From Leptospira chreensis (GTDB lineage: Bacteria; Spirochaetota; Leptospiria; Leptospirales; Leptospiraceae), in contig NZ_JAFFPS010000071.1 in NCBI RefSeq assembly GCF_016919165.1, forward strand, positions 62,001 through 126,000: 64,000 nucleotides of DNA, in the 5' to 3' direction. The translations under genes were made by a program, and so were the position numbers. A model generated the notes under the pieces. It ran no database searches, was not told the DNA's origin, and worked only from the letters and a program-made list of their open reading frames with translations. Numbering within the stretch: the first letter of the stretch is position 1; each line of letters starts with the position of its first letter. This document shows, piece by piece, positions 53,760 to 63,200 of this stretch.

Positions 53760-54776
53760 ATGGAAAAGATTCCCAAAGTTCTGTTTTTGACCCCCCTTTA
53801 TAAGGAAAAAATCTGGGGAGGTCGGAAACTCGAGACTACACTGGGTCGAAAAATTCCAGAAGGGGCCATCGGTGAATCTTGGGAAGTCTCGGTTTATGGA
53901 ACCGATGTTTCTCCCATTCAAAACCCCGAATTTCAAAATCTTCCCTTAACAGACCTTATACGAAAAGCTCCCAATGAAGTTCTAGGCAAACCATTTACAA
54001 ATTCAGGATTACCCTTACTCGTAAAGGTAATCGATGCCAAAGAAAAACTTTCTGTCCAAGTCCATCCGGATGATGCATACGCACTCAAATACGATCCAAA
54101 ATCCAACGGCAAAAAAGAATGTTGGTATGTTTTGTACGCTGACCCCGGAGCCGAGCTGGTAGTTGGATTTGATACTAATACAAATCGCGAAGAATATTCA
54201 GCTCTTGTAAAACAAAACCTGGGAGAGACGGTTCTTAAAAAGTCGAAAGTGCAATCCGGGGATGTATTTTTATTAAACCCCGGAACCATCCACGCCATTG
54301 GAGGAGGAGTTTTACTTTTAGAAGTACAACAGTCTTCCGATTCCACCTACAGAGTGTACGATTATGGTCGTTTGGGTGATGATGGAAATCCAAGAGAACT
54401 CCATTTAGAAAAAGCATTGGCTGTTCTCAATTTCCAAAAATCAGATGGTTCGGAAAAAAAATCAAAACAACTAATCACCTACCATCCATTCCCTCGTTAC
54501 CTGTTCACTTCTAACGATAAATTCCGATTGGAATCCTGGGAGTTTCACCAAGCACAGAACTTCACCTTTTCTACGTTATGTGATCCGGCCGCGTTCGGAA
54601 TTTTTTATACAATCTCTGGATCGGTTTATTTTCCTGAATTTCAGAAACTAGTAGGACCGAATGAAACCTTTATGGTCACGGCTACTGGCTTTTCAGAAAC
54701 CATTTCTGCCTTTGCGGAAACGGGAACCAAACTCGCTTTTATGTCTGCTGGCTCCGATACTGTAAAATATCAATAA
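53760..54776 (+). CDS. manA: Type I mannose-6-phosphate isomerase
   Basis: The 338-residue protein has the zinc-site motifs of class I phosphomannose isomerases: QVHPDDAYA, a KECWYVL strand with the ligand Glu, and NPGTIHAIGGG. KIWGGRKLETTLGRKIPEG is the usual N-terminal landmark. It interconverts fructose-6-phosphate and mannose-6-phosphate, supplying mannose for lipopolysaccharide or glycans. It begins 11 bases after the DnaJ-like gene. Confidence 0.95.
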   Translation: MEKIPKVLFLTPLYKEKIWGGRKLETTLGRKIPEGAIGESWEVSVYGTDVSPIQNPEFQNLPLTDLIRKAPNEVLGKPFTNSGLPLLVKVIDAKEKLSVQVHPDDAYALKYDPKSNGKKECWYVLYADPGAELVVGFDTNTNREEYSALVKQNLGETVLKKSKVQSGDVFLLNPGTIHAIGGGVLLLEVQQSSDSTYRVYDYGRLGDDGNPRELHLEKALAVLNFQKSDGSEKKSKQLITYHPFPRYLFTSNDKFRLESWEFHQAQNFTFSTLCDPAAFGIFYTISGSVYFPEFQKLVGPNETFMVTATGFSETISAFAETGTKLAFMSAGSDTVKYQ

Positions 54777-54785
54777 CCTCCCCTA

Positions 54786-54812
54786 TTGACAATCGTATAG
54801 ATTGGGTATAAT
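54786..54812 (+). promoter_or_regulatory. Promoter of the small secreted protein gene
   Basis: TTGACA (54786-54791) and TATAAT (54807-54812) are both perfect hexamers but the spacer is 15 bases, shorter than the ideal 17. The start codon is at 54832 with GAGG in between. This suggests strong or conditionally tuned expression. Confidence 0.65.
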
Positions 54813-54831
54813 AGTTACCAGAGAGGATTCT

Positions 54832-55134
54832 ATGAAAAAAATATTTACCCTATTACTCGTGTTAGCATCTACTTCAGTATTTGCTTTGTCTGACTTAGAG
54901 AACTTGATGATTAAAGAGGCAAATTCTCCAGAAAGTAAACAAGCAGCACGCTCCTACTTAAACTCCATGGCAAAAGAGAAAGAAGCAAATGCTGTACGAC
55001 ACGAAAAAATGGCGGGAAACAAAGGTGGAAAGGCAATCACCGAAGCGAAGTTTAAAGAACATTGTTTAAACCTAGCAAAAGAATTTCGATCAGAAGCAGA
55101 AGAATACAAAAAAGCTGCGGATGAGTTGAAATAA
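54832..55134 (+). CDS. Small exported helical protein, unknown
   Basis: I start at ATG 54832 because GAGG lies five bases upstream and the perfect promoter hexamers lie just before it. The 100-residue protein has a signal peptide (about 1-17, ending VFALSD). The mature 80 residues are charged and helical (SPESKQAARSYLNSMAKEKE, HCLNLAKEFRSEAEEYKKAA), with one His-rich or metal-binding-looking spot (VRHEKM). Probably a small abundant periplasmic protein. No family recognised. Confidence 0.75.
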   Translation: MKKIFTLLLVLASTSVFALSDLENLMIKEANSPESKQAARSYLNSMAKEKEANAVRHEKMAGNKGGKAITEAKFKEHCLNLAKEFRSEAEEYKKAADELK

Positions 55135-55152
55135 ATTTCTAAATCTTAACTT

Positions 55153-56013
55153 TTAATTGGGTAAAGGAATTCTGTCTGTTTCCCCGGGAACTTTTGGAAA
55201 TTCATCTTTTACCCATCTTTCTTTTGCTCTCTCAATCGCATCCTGACTTGTAGAAACAAAATTCCAAAAGATATGTCTTTTTTCCGTAAGTGGTTCTCCA
55301 CCAAGTAACATCAAACGACTGTTTTGTTTGGCTTTAAATTTTACAGAACTTCCTTTTTCAAAAAGAACCATGGACCCAATCGCATAGGATTCGCCATTGG
55401 CTTCGATAGAACCACGAGATACATAAAGCCCAGCCTCTTCCTTGTCAGAAAGAATCCAATCCACGGTTTCAACCGAGGGACTCACTTCAATGTCTGCATA
55501 AAACAAGGGAGAATGTACAGTCGCCGGTGATTGTAATCCCAAGAAACTACCACCTAACAACCGAAAGACCAATCCATCTTTTTTAAGAACTGGGATCTCC
55601 AATTCAGAAAAATGTTCAAAACTAGGATCTATTTCTTCTTTTTCTTTTGGTAGAGCAATCCAGGTTTGAATGCCTTCTAAAACTTCGTATTTGGGATCAA
55701 ATTTAGATCGTTCACTGTGTACGATTCCAGAACCGGCAACCATCCAATTGGTTTCGTGTGGCCTGATGTCCATTTCTACTTTCAAACTATCACGGTGAGT
55801 AATCACACCATCATACAAAAAAGTGATGGTAGCAAGGCCAATGTGCGGATGGGCTCGAACCACAAGTTCTTGTCCCGTGACCACGGGGACTGGACCAAAA
55901 TGGTCAAAAAAAACAAAGGGACCCACCGAACGTTTTTCCATAGCAGGAAGAACGCGGCGGATGATAAAATTGTCTCCTAAATCTTTGGAATGGCCTTTGA
56001 GAGAACTTGTCAT
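55153..56013 (-). CDS. Pirin-family protein
   Basis: The 286-residue protein has the pirin cupin fold: PFVFFDHFGPV, VRAHPHIGLATITFLYDGVI with metal-binding histidines, and HSERSKFDPKYEVLEGIQTW. Bacterial pirins can have quercetinase activity or regulate metabolism. It overlaps the glycosidase-like gene upstream by four bases and ends a four-gene minus-strand run. Confidence 0.93.
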   Translation of the reverse strand: MTSSLKGHSKDLGDNFIIRRVLPAMEKRSVGPFVFFDHFGPVPVVTGQELVVRAHPHIGLATITFLYDGVITHRDSLKVEMDIRPHETNWMVAGSGIVHSERSKFDPKYEVLEGIQTWIALPKEKEEIDPSFEHFSELEIPVLKKDGLVFRLLGGSFLGLQSPATVHSPLFYADIEVSPSVETVDWILSDKEEAGLYVSRGSIEANGESYAIGSMVLFEKGSSVKFKAKQNSRLMLLGGEPLTEKRHIFWNFVSTSQDAIERAKERWVKDEFPKVPGETDRIPLPN

Positions 56014-57074
56014 TTCCGTTTAGACTTACTTTTTTTTGGATTTGGTTTGGATATTTTCTTTTTCGGACTAGGCTTTTGTTTCTTTGCCGGTTTGTTTATT
56101 TTTCGTACAGGACCAGTTGATTCTTCTACCTTCCCTACAAAAAGTCCGATGGCTTCTTTTCCTCGCGACCAATGGGCTTTGTCACGAGCATTGAAGTAAA
56201 GGATGAAGATTTTTTCTGCTTCCGAATACTTTACATCACAAGCATAAACATGGCTTGCCTTCCATCCTTTTCCTGTGGGGCCAAGAATGGGTGTTTGGTT
56301 GATCCGTTCAAAATGAAGTCCATCTTCACTTTGTAAAAACAAAATAGCAGAACAGGATTCCTTTCTTACCGGATTCCAAAAAATACCGTTTTGAAATCCC
56401 AGATAACGTCCGTTCCATTCAATCACTTTTAAAGAACCGGCACCCAAGTTACAAAAAGGATCCATCTCACTCGGTGAAAGAATCGGATCAGAAAAATAAG
56501 AGAAAGGTCCGAGCGGAGAAGTTGATTCTGCAACAGTGATATGTTTAGGTTCACAAAATCCACAATCGGGAATATAAACAAGGGAAGAAGAAAAGTACAT
56601 TCTGTACTTTTTTCCAAACCTCACCAAACAGGGATTACTGACAGAATCACCATACTTTGGATCTTTATGAAAAGGGAATTTGGGTTCAATGACGGTTTTT
56701 GGAGTCGACCAAGATTTCAAGTCTTTACTGGTTCGCACTTCAATTCGTGATTTCCATTTTCTGTAAGGAAACCAAGGCATTAGGATCTGTAAAAATTGAT
56801 ACTTTTCGTAATAGAGATAATACGTTCCCTCTTCTTGAAAGATAAAGGGGCGCATGGCATTCCAAATGACAGTTTTTCTTTTTTTCCAATGGATTCCGTC
56901 TTCAGAAAGAAATTCTTTTACACCAAACACATTGTGTGCAAAGAGATGCCAAAGACCGTCGGGAGCGTTTTCAGGAAATAAAAAACTCGGATCCGCCAAA
57001 ACGGGCGACGGGAATCCGGGTTTTAGAATGGGATCGTCTTGGTAGAGTTGCCAATAGATATTTTGTTTGTTCAA
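56010..57074 (-). CDS. Glycosidase-like five-bladed beta-propeller protein with Lys-rich tail
   Basis: The 354-residue protein has repeated propeller blades like GH43/GH130 and related glycan-acting proteins: VLADPSFLFPENAPDGLWHL, GIHWKKRKTVIWNAMRPFIF, GTYYLYYEKYQF, DPFCNLGAGSLKVIEWNGRY, LQSEDGLHFERINQTPILGP. No signal peptide, so a cytoplasmic glycan-modifying role is more likely than secretion. The last 35 or so residues are a Lys/Pro/Ser-rich low-complexity tail (KKISKPNPKKSKSKRK). Active-site identity not certain. Confidence 0.75.
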   Translation of the reverse strand: MNKQNIYWQLYQDDPILKPGFPSPVLADPSFLFPENAPDGLWHLFAHNVFGVKEFLSEDGIHWKKRKTVIWNAMRPFIFQEEGTYYLYYEKYQFLQILMPWFPYRKWKSRIEVRTSKDLKSWSTPKTVIEPKFPFHKDPKYGDSVSNPCLVRFGKKYRMYFSSSLVYIPDCGFCEPKHITVAESTSPLGPFSYFSDPILSPSEMDPFCNLGAGSLKVIEWNGRYLGFQNGIFWNPVRKESCSAILFLQSEDGLHFERINQTPILGPTGKGWKASHVYACDVKYSEAEKIFILYFNARDKAHWSRGKEAIGLFVGKVEESTGPVRKINKPAKKQKPSPKKKISKPNPKKSKSKRK

Positions 57075-57089
57075 TCGAAATGAATTTCC

Positions 57090-57632
57090 TTATTTTTCTA
57101 AGACAACTTTGAGGTTGGATAGTCCCTCTTCAAAGTCTTTTCCTATCAATTCTTGAAAATCCATAAAAAGGCAAATTAAATTGGAGGGGTAAGGTACAGA
57201 ACCATCAAATCCCCAGATGACTTTGGATTTTTTTTGGTCCAAAGAAGAAACCTTCATATAACTACGTTCGGTGGCCTCCATGGGTTCCAAGAAACGAAGT
57301 TCGGTTTCCATCTCCAAAGTATCCGCATTCACCATTTTGATTTCTTGTTCGCCAGTTCCCACTTCACTGTCCAAACTTTCCCAGCGAGAAATGAAACCAA
57401 CAGACCCGTCTTGGCCTGTGAATATTCTTTTCATGTTGGTATCTTTTTTTGCCCAGACGCTATACTGGTCTTGGTTCTTCAACATTCGAATGTACGCAAA
57501 TACATCCGAAGCTGGTTTGGCAATATCGATGGAACGTTCTACCTGATAATGGGTAGGTAGAAAGAGGGCCACGATGAGTGGGACGGCGATGATGCCTATA
57601 ATTCCTATGGAAATTTTTTTGCCGAGTGTCAT
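57090..57632 (-). CDS. SRPBCC-family protein with N-terminal membrane helix
   Basis: The 180-residue protein has one membrane helix (about 8-27) and a START-like SRPBCC fold (YQVERSIDIAKPASDVFAYI, DQYSVWAKKD, GFISRWESLDSEVGTGEQEI, ending in a long helix). Such domains bind lipids or small hydrophobic molecules. It sits 15 bases ahead of the glycosidase-like gene on the same strand. Confidence 0.85.
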   Translation of the reverse strand: MTLGKKISIGIIGIIAVPLIVALFLPTHYQVERSIDIAKPASDVFAYIRMLKNQDQYSVWAKKDTNMKRIFTGQDGSVGFISRWESLDSEVGTGEQEIKMVNADTLEMETELRFLEPMEATERSYMKVSSLDQKKSKVIWGFDGSVPYPSNLICLFMDFQELIGKDFEEGLSNLKVVLEK

Positions 57633-57674
57633 AAGTAAAGAATGTGATCTAAATTTTTAATTTAGTCAATTTAT

Positions 57675-58994
57675 TTACCCACGCGGTTTCAAATTCCAAC
57701 TGAAAATAAGAAGAACTATAGCAATCAAAGTCGATACGAGAATGGCGGACAAAGCCACGTCCCAAGAGTATTCTGTGGCAAGTACGGCAAGACCTTTGCC
57801 TTGAACAGTCCTTCCCAAAGATCCAAAAAGTCCAATAAAACCGGCGGCCGTTCCCACTGCTTTTTTGGATGTGAAATCCATACCCGCAACACCTAACAAC
57901 ATAACAGGTGGATAGATAAAAAGTCCAATGAGTCCAAACAAAAGATAATCAATCCATAAAGATCCAGGAGGGTTCAGCAAAATTCCTAAAAAAGCAAAGA
58001 AAATGGGAATGATACAAAGTAAACTCACCATTCCTCGTCGCCCATCAAATTTGTCAGAAACCCATCCCATAAGAATTGTGGAACCAATCCCTCCAAATTC
58101 CAAAATCAAAGTAGAGTATCCACCACCCACAAGATCGGCTCCTTTGGTTTCTTTTAAATATGTGGGGCCCCAATCAATCAAACTATAACGTATGATATAA
58201 ACAAAAAAGTTGATAATGGCAAAGAGCCAAATGTATTTGTTTCGCAGCACTTGTTCAACAATCAATTGTTTGGTGGTAAGTTCAGCTTCGTGGTCTTCTT
58301 TTTCTTCTGGGGGATAATCTTTTCTATAAACTTCAACAGGAGGTAGTCCTTCTGATTGAGGTGTGTCCACAAGTCGAATGTACAAATACGCGCTACCTAA
58401 AAGAGCAATGACTCCCGGTACAAAAAAAGCATACTGCCATCCCAACTGCGATGCGGAATGAGAAGCGACCACTCCCACAAGTCCGCCTCCAATATTATGT
58501 GCAATATTCCAAAATGCAAACGTAGTACCCCGTTCTCGTACGGAATACCAATGTCCAAGAGAGCGTCCGCATGGTGGCCAACCCATTCCTTGCACAAGAC
58601 CATTGGCTCCCCATAAAAATAGATGAATCCAATAATGATTCGCAAATCCAAAAGAAAAATTCAAAATGGCGGTAAGAAACAAACCCACTGCCATAAACTT
58701 TCGGGGATTGGAACGATCGGAAAGTGCTCCCATCAGAAATTTTCCAATTCCATAAGTGATAGCTGTGACGGCAAGGATGTCGCCTATATCTGCTTTTGAA
58801 TAGGACAACGCTTCTCCAATTTCTTTGGAAACGGGAGAGAAGTTGTTTCGTGTTAAATAGTAGGTCGTATAACCGAGGAAAGTTGATTCTAATACTCGGA
58901 AACGAAATTTCGGATACAGAGATTGAATTTCTGATTCCGATTTTTGCGGTATGGATGGAGCAGGAGCGAACCATAGGCGAATGGTTTGTAACAT
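57675..58994 (-). CDS. MFS organophosphate:phosphate antiporter family transporter (GlpT/UhpT-like)
   Basis: The 439-residue protein has twelve membrane helices and OPA-type landmarks: YTTYYLTRNNFSPVSKEIGE, GIGKFLMGALSDRSNPRKFM, GANGLVQGMGWPPCGRSLGH and a similar second half (LMGWVSDKFDGRRG). The family exchanges glycerol-3-phosphate or hexose phosphates for phosphate. Substrate unassigned. It is the first gene of the four-gene minus run and is divergent from the cysteine synthase gene by 46 bases. Confidence 0.9.
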   Translation of the reverse strand: MLQTIRLWFAPAPSIPQKSESEIQSLYPKFRFRVLESTFLGYTTYYLTRNNFSPVSKEIGEALSYSKADIGDILAVTAITYGIGKFLMGALSDRSNPRKFMAVGLFLTAILNFSFGFANHYWIHLFLWGANGLVQGMGWPPCGRSLGHWYSVRERGTTFAFWNIAHNIGGGLVGVVASHSASQLGWQYAFFVPGVIALLGSAYLYIRLVDTPQSEGLPPVEVYRKDYPPEEKEDHEAELTTKQLIVEQVLRNKYIWLFAIINFFVYIIRYSLIDWGPTYLKETKGADLVGGGYSTLILEFGGIGSTILMGWVSDKFDGRRGMVSLLCIIPIFFAFLGILLNPPGSLWIDYLLFGLIGLFIYPPVMLLGVAGMDFTSKKAVGTAAGFIGLFGSLGRTVQGKGLAVLATEYSWDVALSAILVSTLIAIVLLIFSWNLKPRG

Positions 58995-59040
58995 AGACTT
59001 GGATATGATAGTCTAAACAAAAGGAGTCAAGTCGATTCTC

Positions 59041-60015
59041 ATGAAAACAGATATACGAAACGGATTTATTGATACTGTAGGAAATACCCCTCTCATACGC
59101 ATCAATTCCTTAAGTGATGAAACAGGATGTGAAATTTTAGGCAAAGCGGAGTTTTTAAATCCTGGTGGATCGGTAAAAGACAGAGCTGCCTTATACATCA
59201 TCGAAGACGCAGAAAAAAAAGGCCTCCTAAAAAAAGGAGGAACTGTTGTGGAAGGAACAGCAGGAAACACGGGCATTGGTCTCACCCATATTTGTAATGC
59301 CAAAGGTTATAAGTCCGTCATCGTCATTCCAGAGACGCAATCTAAAGAAAAAATTGAAATGCTACGCACGTTAGGTGCCGATGTAACACTGGTCCCTGCA
59401 GTTCCTTATGCGGATCCAGGAAATTATGTACGAGTTTCAGAACGAATTGCATTAGAAACACCAAACTCGGTTTGGGCCAACCAGTTTGATAACTTAGCCA
59501 ACAGAAATGCTCATTTTGAAACCACAGGGCCGGAGATTTGGGAACAAACCCAAGGCAAAATCGATGTTTGGACGGCATCTCTCGGAACGGGCGGAACCTA
59601 TGCGGGAACAGGCCTTTACTTCAAATCGAAAAACCCAAAGATCAAATGTATTGTAGCCGATCCTTATGGATCGGGAATTTATTCCTTTGTCAAAACAGGA
59701 AATATCACGATCGAAGGTTCTTCCATTACGGAAGGGATTGGGCAAGGTCGAATCACAAAAAACATGGAAGGAATGCCGGCAGATGACGCCATTCGTATTC
59801 ATGACAAAGAAGCACTTCGCATACTGAATTTGGTTTTAAAACAAGATGGATTGTTTATGGGAGGGAGTGTGGGGATCAACTTGGCTGCCGCTTACCAAAT
59901 TGCCAAAGATTTAGGTCCGGGACATACCATAGTCACTGTGTTATGTGATAATGGGGCAAAATACCAATCTAAGATTTTTAATCCTGAATTTTTGGCATCC
60001 AAAGGACTTATTTAA
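59041..60015 (+). CDS. cysK: Cysteine synthase (PLP-dependent, beta family)
   Basis: The 324-residue protein has PLP lysine Lys46 in NPGGSVKDRA, the EGTAGNTGIGL substrate loop, the GTGGTYAGTG phosphate cup and the C-terminal VLCDNGAKYQSK. It makes cysteine from O-acetylserine and sulphide. The GGAG at 59023-59026 is 14 bases from the ATG, longer than ideal, but no better in-frame start was found. Related cystathionine beta-synthase-type members cannot be excluded. Confidence 0.9.
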   Translation: MKTDIRNGFIDTVGNTPLIRINSLSDETGCEILGKAEFLNPGGSVKDRAALYIIEDAEKKGLLKKGGTVVEGTAGNTGIGLTHICNAKGYKSVIVIPETQSKEKIEMLRTLGADVTLVPAVPYADPGNYVRVSERIALETPNSVWANQFDNLANRNAHFETTGPEIWEQTQGKIDVWTASLGTGGTYAGTGLYFKSKNPKIKCIVADPYGSGIYSFVKTGNITIEGSSITEGIGQGRITKNMEGMPADDAIRIHDKEALRILNLVLKQDGLFMGGSVGINLAAAYQIAKDLGPGHTIVTVLCDNGAKYQSKIFNPEFLASKGLI

Positions 60016-60050
60016 CCAAACAAGAGTTCGTTTTTTGAAGTCCATTTTTG

Positions 60051-60078
60051 CAACTGTTTCTCAAATGAGAGGCAGTTG
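60051..60078 (+). terminator. Stem-loop after cysK, possible weak terminator
   Basis: CAACTG (60051-60056) pairs with CAGTTG (60073-60078), with an inner TCTC/GAGA helix and AAAT loop, 36 bases after the cysK stop. There is no following U-run, so termination would need help. The rest of 60016-60223 shows nothing recognisable. Confidence 0.35.
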
Positions 60079-60223
60079 TCATTGATTCCCCTAACTCTAA
60101 AGGTACATTCCCTTGCCTTAGGAAAGAAATTTTCTCGACTTTGTAGATTAGTGTATTTTACTTTTCGATAATAGAAACAGTCGCCAGATAAAGGTTCCCT
60201 GCTCTGTCTATTCATCGAAAAAT

Positions 60224-63200
60224 ATGAGTTATCTCCAAAGAATCTGTATCTATTTTGTTCTACTGCCGCTCTTTGCTTGTCAATTTCCAAGCATCAATCG
60301 GTCTTTTTTGGAAACCTATTCCACCTTTCGTTTTTTACAATCCAACACTCTTACGTATTCTATTTCCTTTCGTGTTTCGGGACTTATGGGATCCGGTCTC
60401 CAAATCGAAAACGATGGGGATGTTGTGGATGTATCGACAAACCAAACTTATACTTTTTCTAAAAAAATCCAATCCGGTTCTCCTTACAATGTAACAGTCA
60501 AAACACAACCCGCATCCCCCATCCAAAAATGTATTGTTTCGTCTGGGTCAGGAACAGTGCTTAACGGCAATATCGAAGGGATTCAAATTGTTTGTGGGGA
60601 TGCCCTTTATCTCATTTATGGAACAGTAACGGGACTTCTTGGAAATGGCCTCCAAGTACAAAATGTAACTGGTGCCGGCACCGATGTGATCAATGTCAAT
60701 TCCACAAATTTTTCCCTTCCCCCCATTCCGGCAGGAGAGACTTATAATTTTAACATCATAAGCCAACCCACAAGTCCAAGCCAAACTTGTTCCATCACAT
60801 CTCCTGGAGTGACAGCAGGAACCATGGCAGCAGCGCATTTACCTGCCGCCATTAATTGTACAACCAACTCTTATGTAGTAAATGCACAAGTGACTGGGAT
60901 TTTAGGAACACTCACTACTGGCAATGAACTCAAACTTACGTTAGATGGTTCAAATACGATCAATGTTACCACAGCTGGAACTTTTGCCTTTCCGGGAACC
61001 TATTTGAGTGGTGGGACATTTTCTATCGCCATTGACAACCCAGGTGGCATCATTACGACAGGGGTTTGTTCTTTGGCTTCTGCTACAATCACTGTTGCGA
61101 ACGGGGTCTATAACATTCCCGTCAATTGTAGCAATGCATTTTTAATCAGTGGCACAGTCTCCAGTCCCGGCGGAACCACAACCAGTATCCTCAGCGGTTC
61201 TGTGACATTAGATTTAGTGAATACGGGAGGGACAGCATTTACTACCCAATCGGTCACAGTCAATGCCGGTGTGACGAACTTTTCTTTTCCTTCTACAATC
61301 CCTGGCGGTTCGGATTATCAAATTGTAGTATCTGCACAAGCACCTAATCAAGTCTGTACGATGACAGCGGGAGGAACCCATTCGGGAACCAATTCTGATG
61401 TCGGAACTGCGGTGGTAAATTGTAGTTTGCCAACACCAACCTTTTCCCCTGTAACTGGATCTATTTTTAATGATGATGGAACAGTCACCCTATCCACCCT
61501 CATTCCGGGATCAGAGTATCGTTATACATTAGGAAACGGAGGACAAGCAGATCCGACTTGTTCCACAGGAACTGCGACAACAACCACAGTTTCCATCACC
61601 GATACAAACCAAGCCGTCATCAAAGCCATTCATTGTAAAACCGGTTGGGTGGAATCGGCAGTTGCAAACTCCATTTATACTCTCAAAGTGGCTACGCCAA
61701 CTCCTAGTTTGGCGACCGGGTCCTTACTCAACTCAGGCCAGTCCGTTAGTTTTTCAACCACAACCACGGGAACCACTTGGGTTTGTTCGGAAGGTGCTGC
61801 CGGAACTCCCACAGATCCTGTTTGCGGCGGAACAACAAATACATGTTCTACGGGGACATTAGGCAATTATGTATTCCCCACACCTGGTTCTTCTCAAAAT
61901 GTAAAAGTTCGTATGTGTAAATCCAACTATGTGGGTAGCGACATCTTAAGTTTGAACTACCAACCCAATGTGTACACTGTCGGCGGAACGATCAGCACGC
62001 TCACAATACCTTTCGGACTCAACACTTTTGTTTTACAAAATAATTTAGGAGATGATTTGACCATTGCAGGAAATGGAACCTTCACCTTCAACACAGCCAT
62101 TCCCACAGGTTCCAATTATTCAGTGACGGTTCTTTCTTCACCGCAAAACCCTTGGCAAACTTGTAATGTTACCAATGGATCAGGTACTGTGGGTTCTGCG
62201 GCCATTACAAGTATAACCATAGCATGTACGGTCAATCAGTATGCCATGAGTGGAAACATTACAAGTACTGTGCCCTTACCTTTAGGACTCACTGTCACCA
62301 ATGGAGTCGATACCGTCAATCTTCCTGGTGGGTCGACTTCCACACCCATCTCCTTTGTCACACCGATTTCCAGTGGAACCAATTATGATATCAGCATTAC
62401 TGCGGAACCACCAGGTTATGTCTGTGCCATCCAATCCAATTATTCGGGAATCGTACTCGGAGCTAACATTACCAATGTGACAGTGAATTGTATCCAAGGA
62501 TACCGGTATGGAAATGCCATCTCTAGTAAAAAACCAGCTCCCATCCAAATGCATTACTATCGTGGCCTCGTGAGTACAACGGCCGGGCAAGCCACAAGTG
62601 GTGGCAGTGATGGGATTGGAGCTGCGGCCACCTTCACAAATATTGGTGGGATCACCTTTGACGGAACCAAAGGGTTTATCGTCGATTCCGGTAATCATAA
62701 AATCAGAGTTTTTAATCCAGGAAGTAATGCCGTTACATCCCTTGTAGGCAATGGAATCATTGGGAACACAGCAGGATCAGGTGCCGTCAGTGCCTTTAAT
62801 TTTCCAAGAGCAATCACTACCGACGGAACCTATCTCTATGTTACAGAATATACGGGAAATAGAATCAAAAGAGTTCTGATTAGTTCCGGTTTCGCGGAAA
62901 CACTGGCAGGAGACGATTCTACAATTTCCCCGACCAATGCCAATGTAGATTCTGTCGATCCTACGCAAGCAAGGTTTGCCTCTCCGACAGGAATTGTTTT
63001 CGATGATGACAAACTATACGTTGCAGACAGAAATAATTCAGCCATCCGAATCATAAAACTTCGAACAAGAGAAGTATCAACACTCACAAGCGGTGGTGAT
63101 ATCAACCAACCAGAGGGGATCACGGTTTCTGGTGATTATATTTATACTACCAATTTAGGAACTCATAACATTACAAAAACTCATAAAGTGACTGGGGCCA

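Noticed and set aside
60012..60290. Minus-strand 92-codon frame beside cysK
   Set aside because: It overlaps the start and lipobox of the large plus-strand lipoprotein and has no recognisable features.
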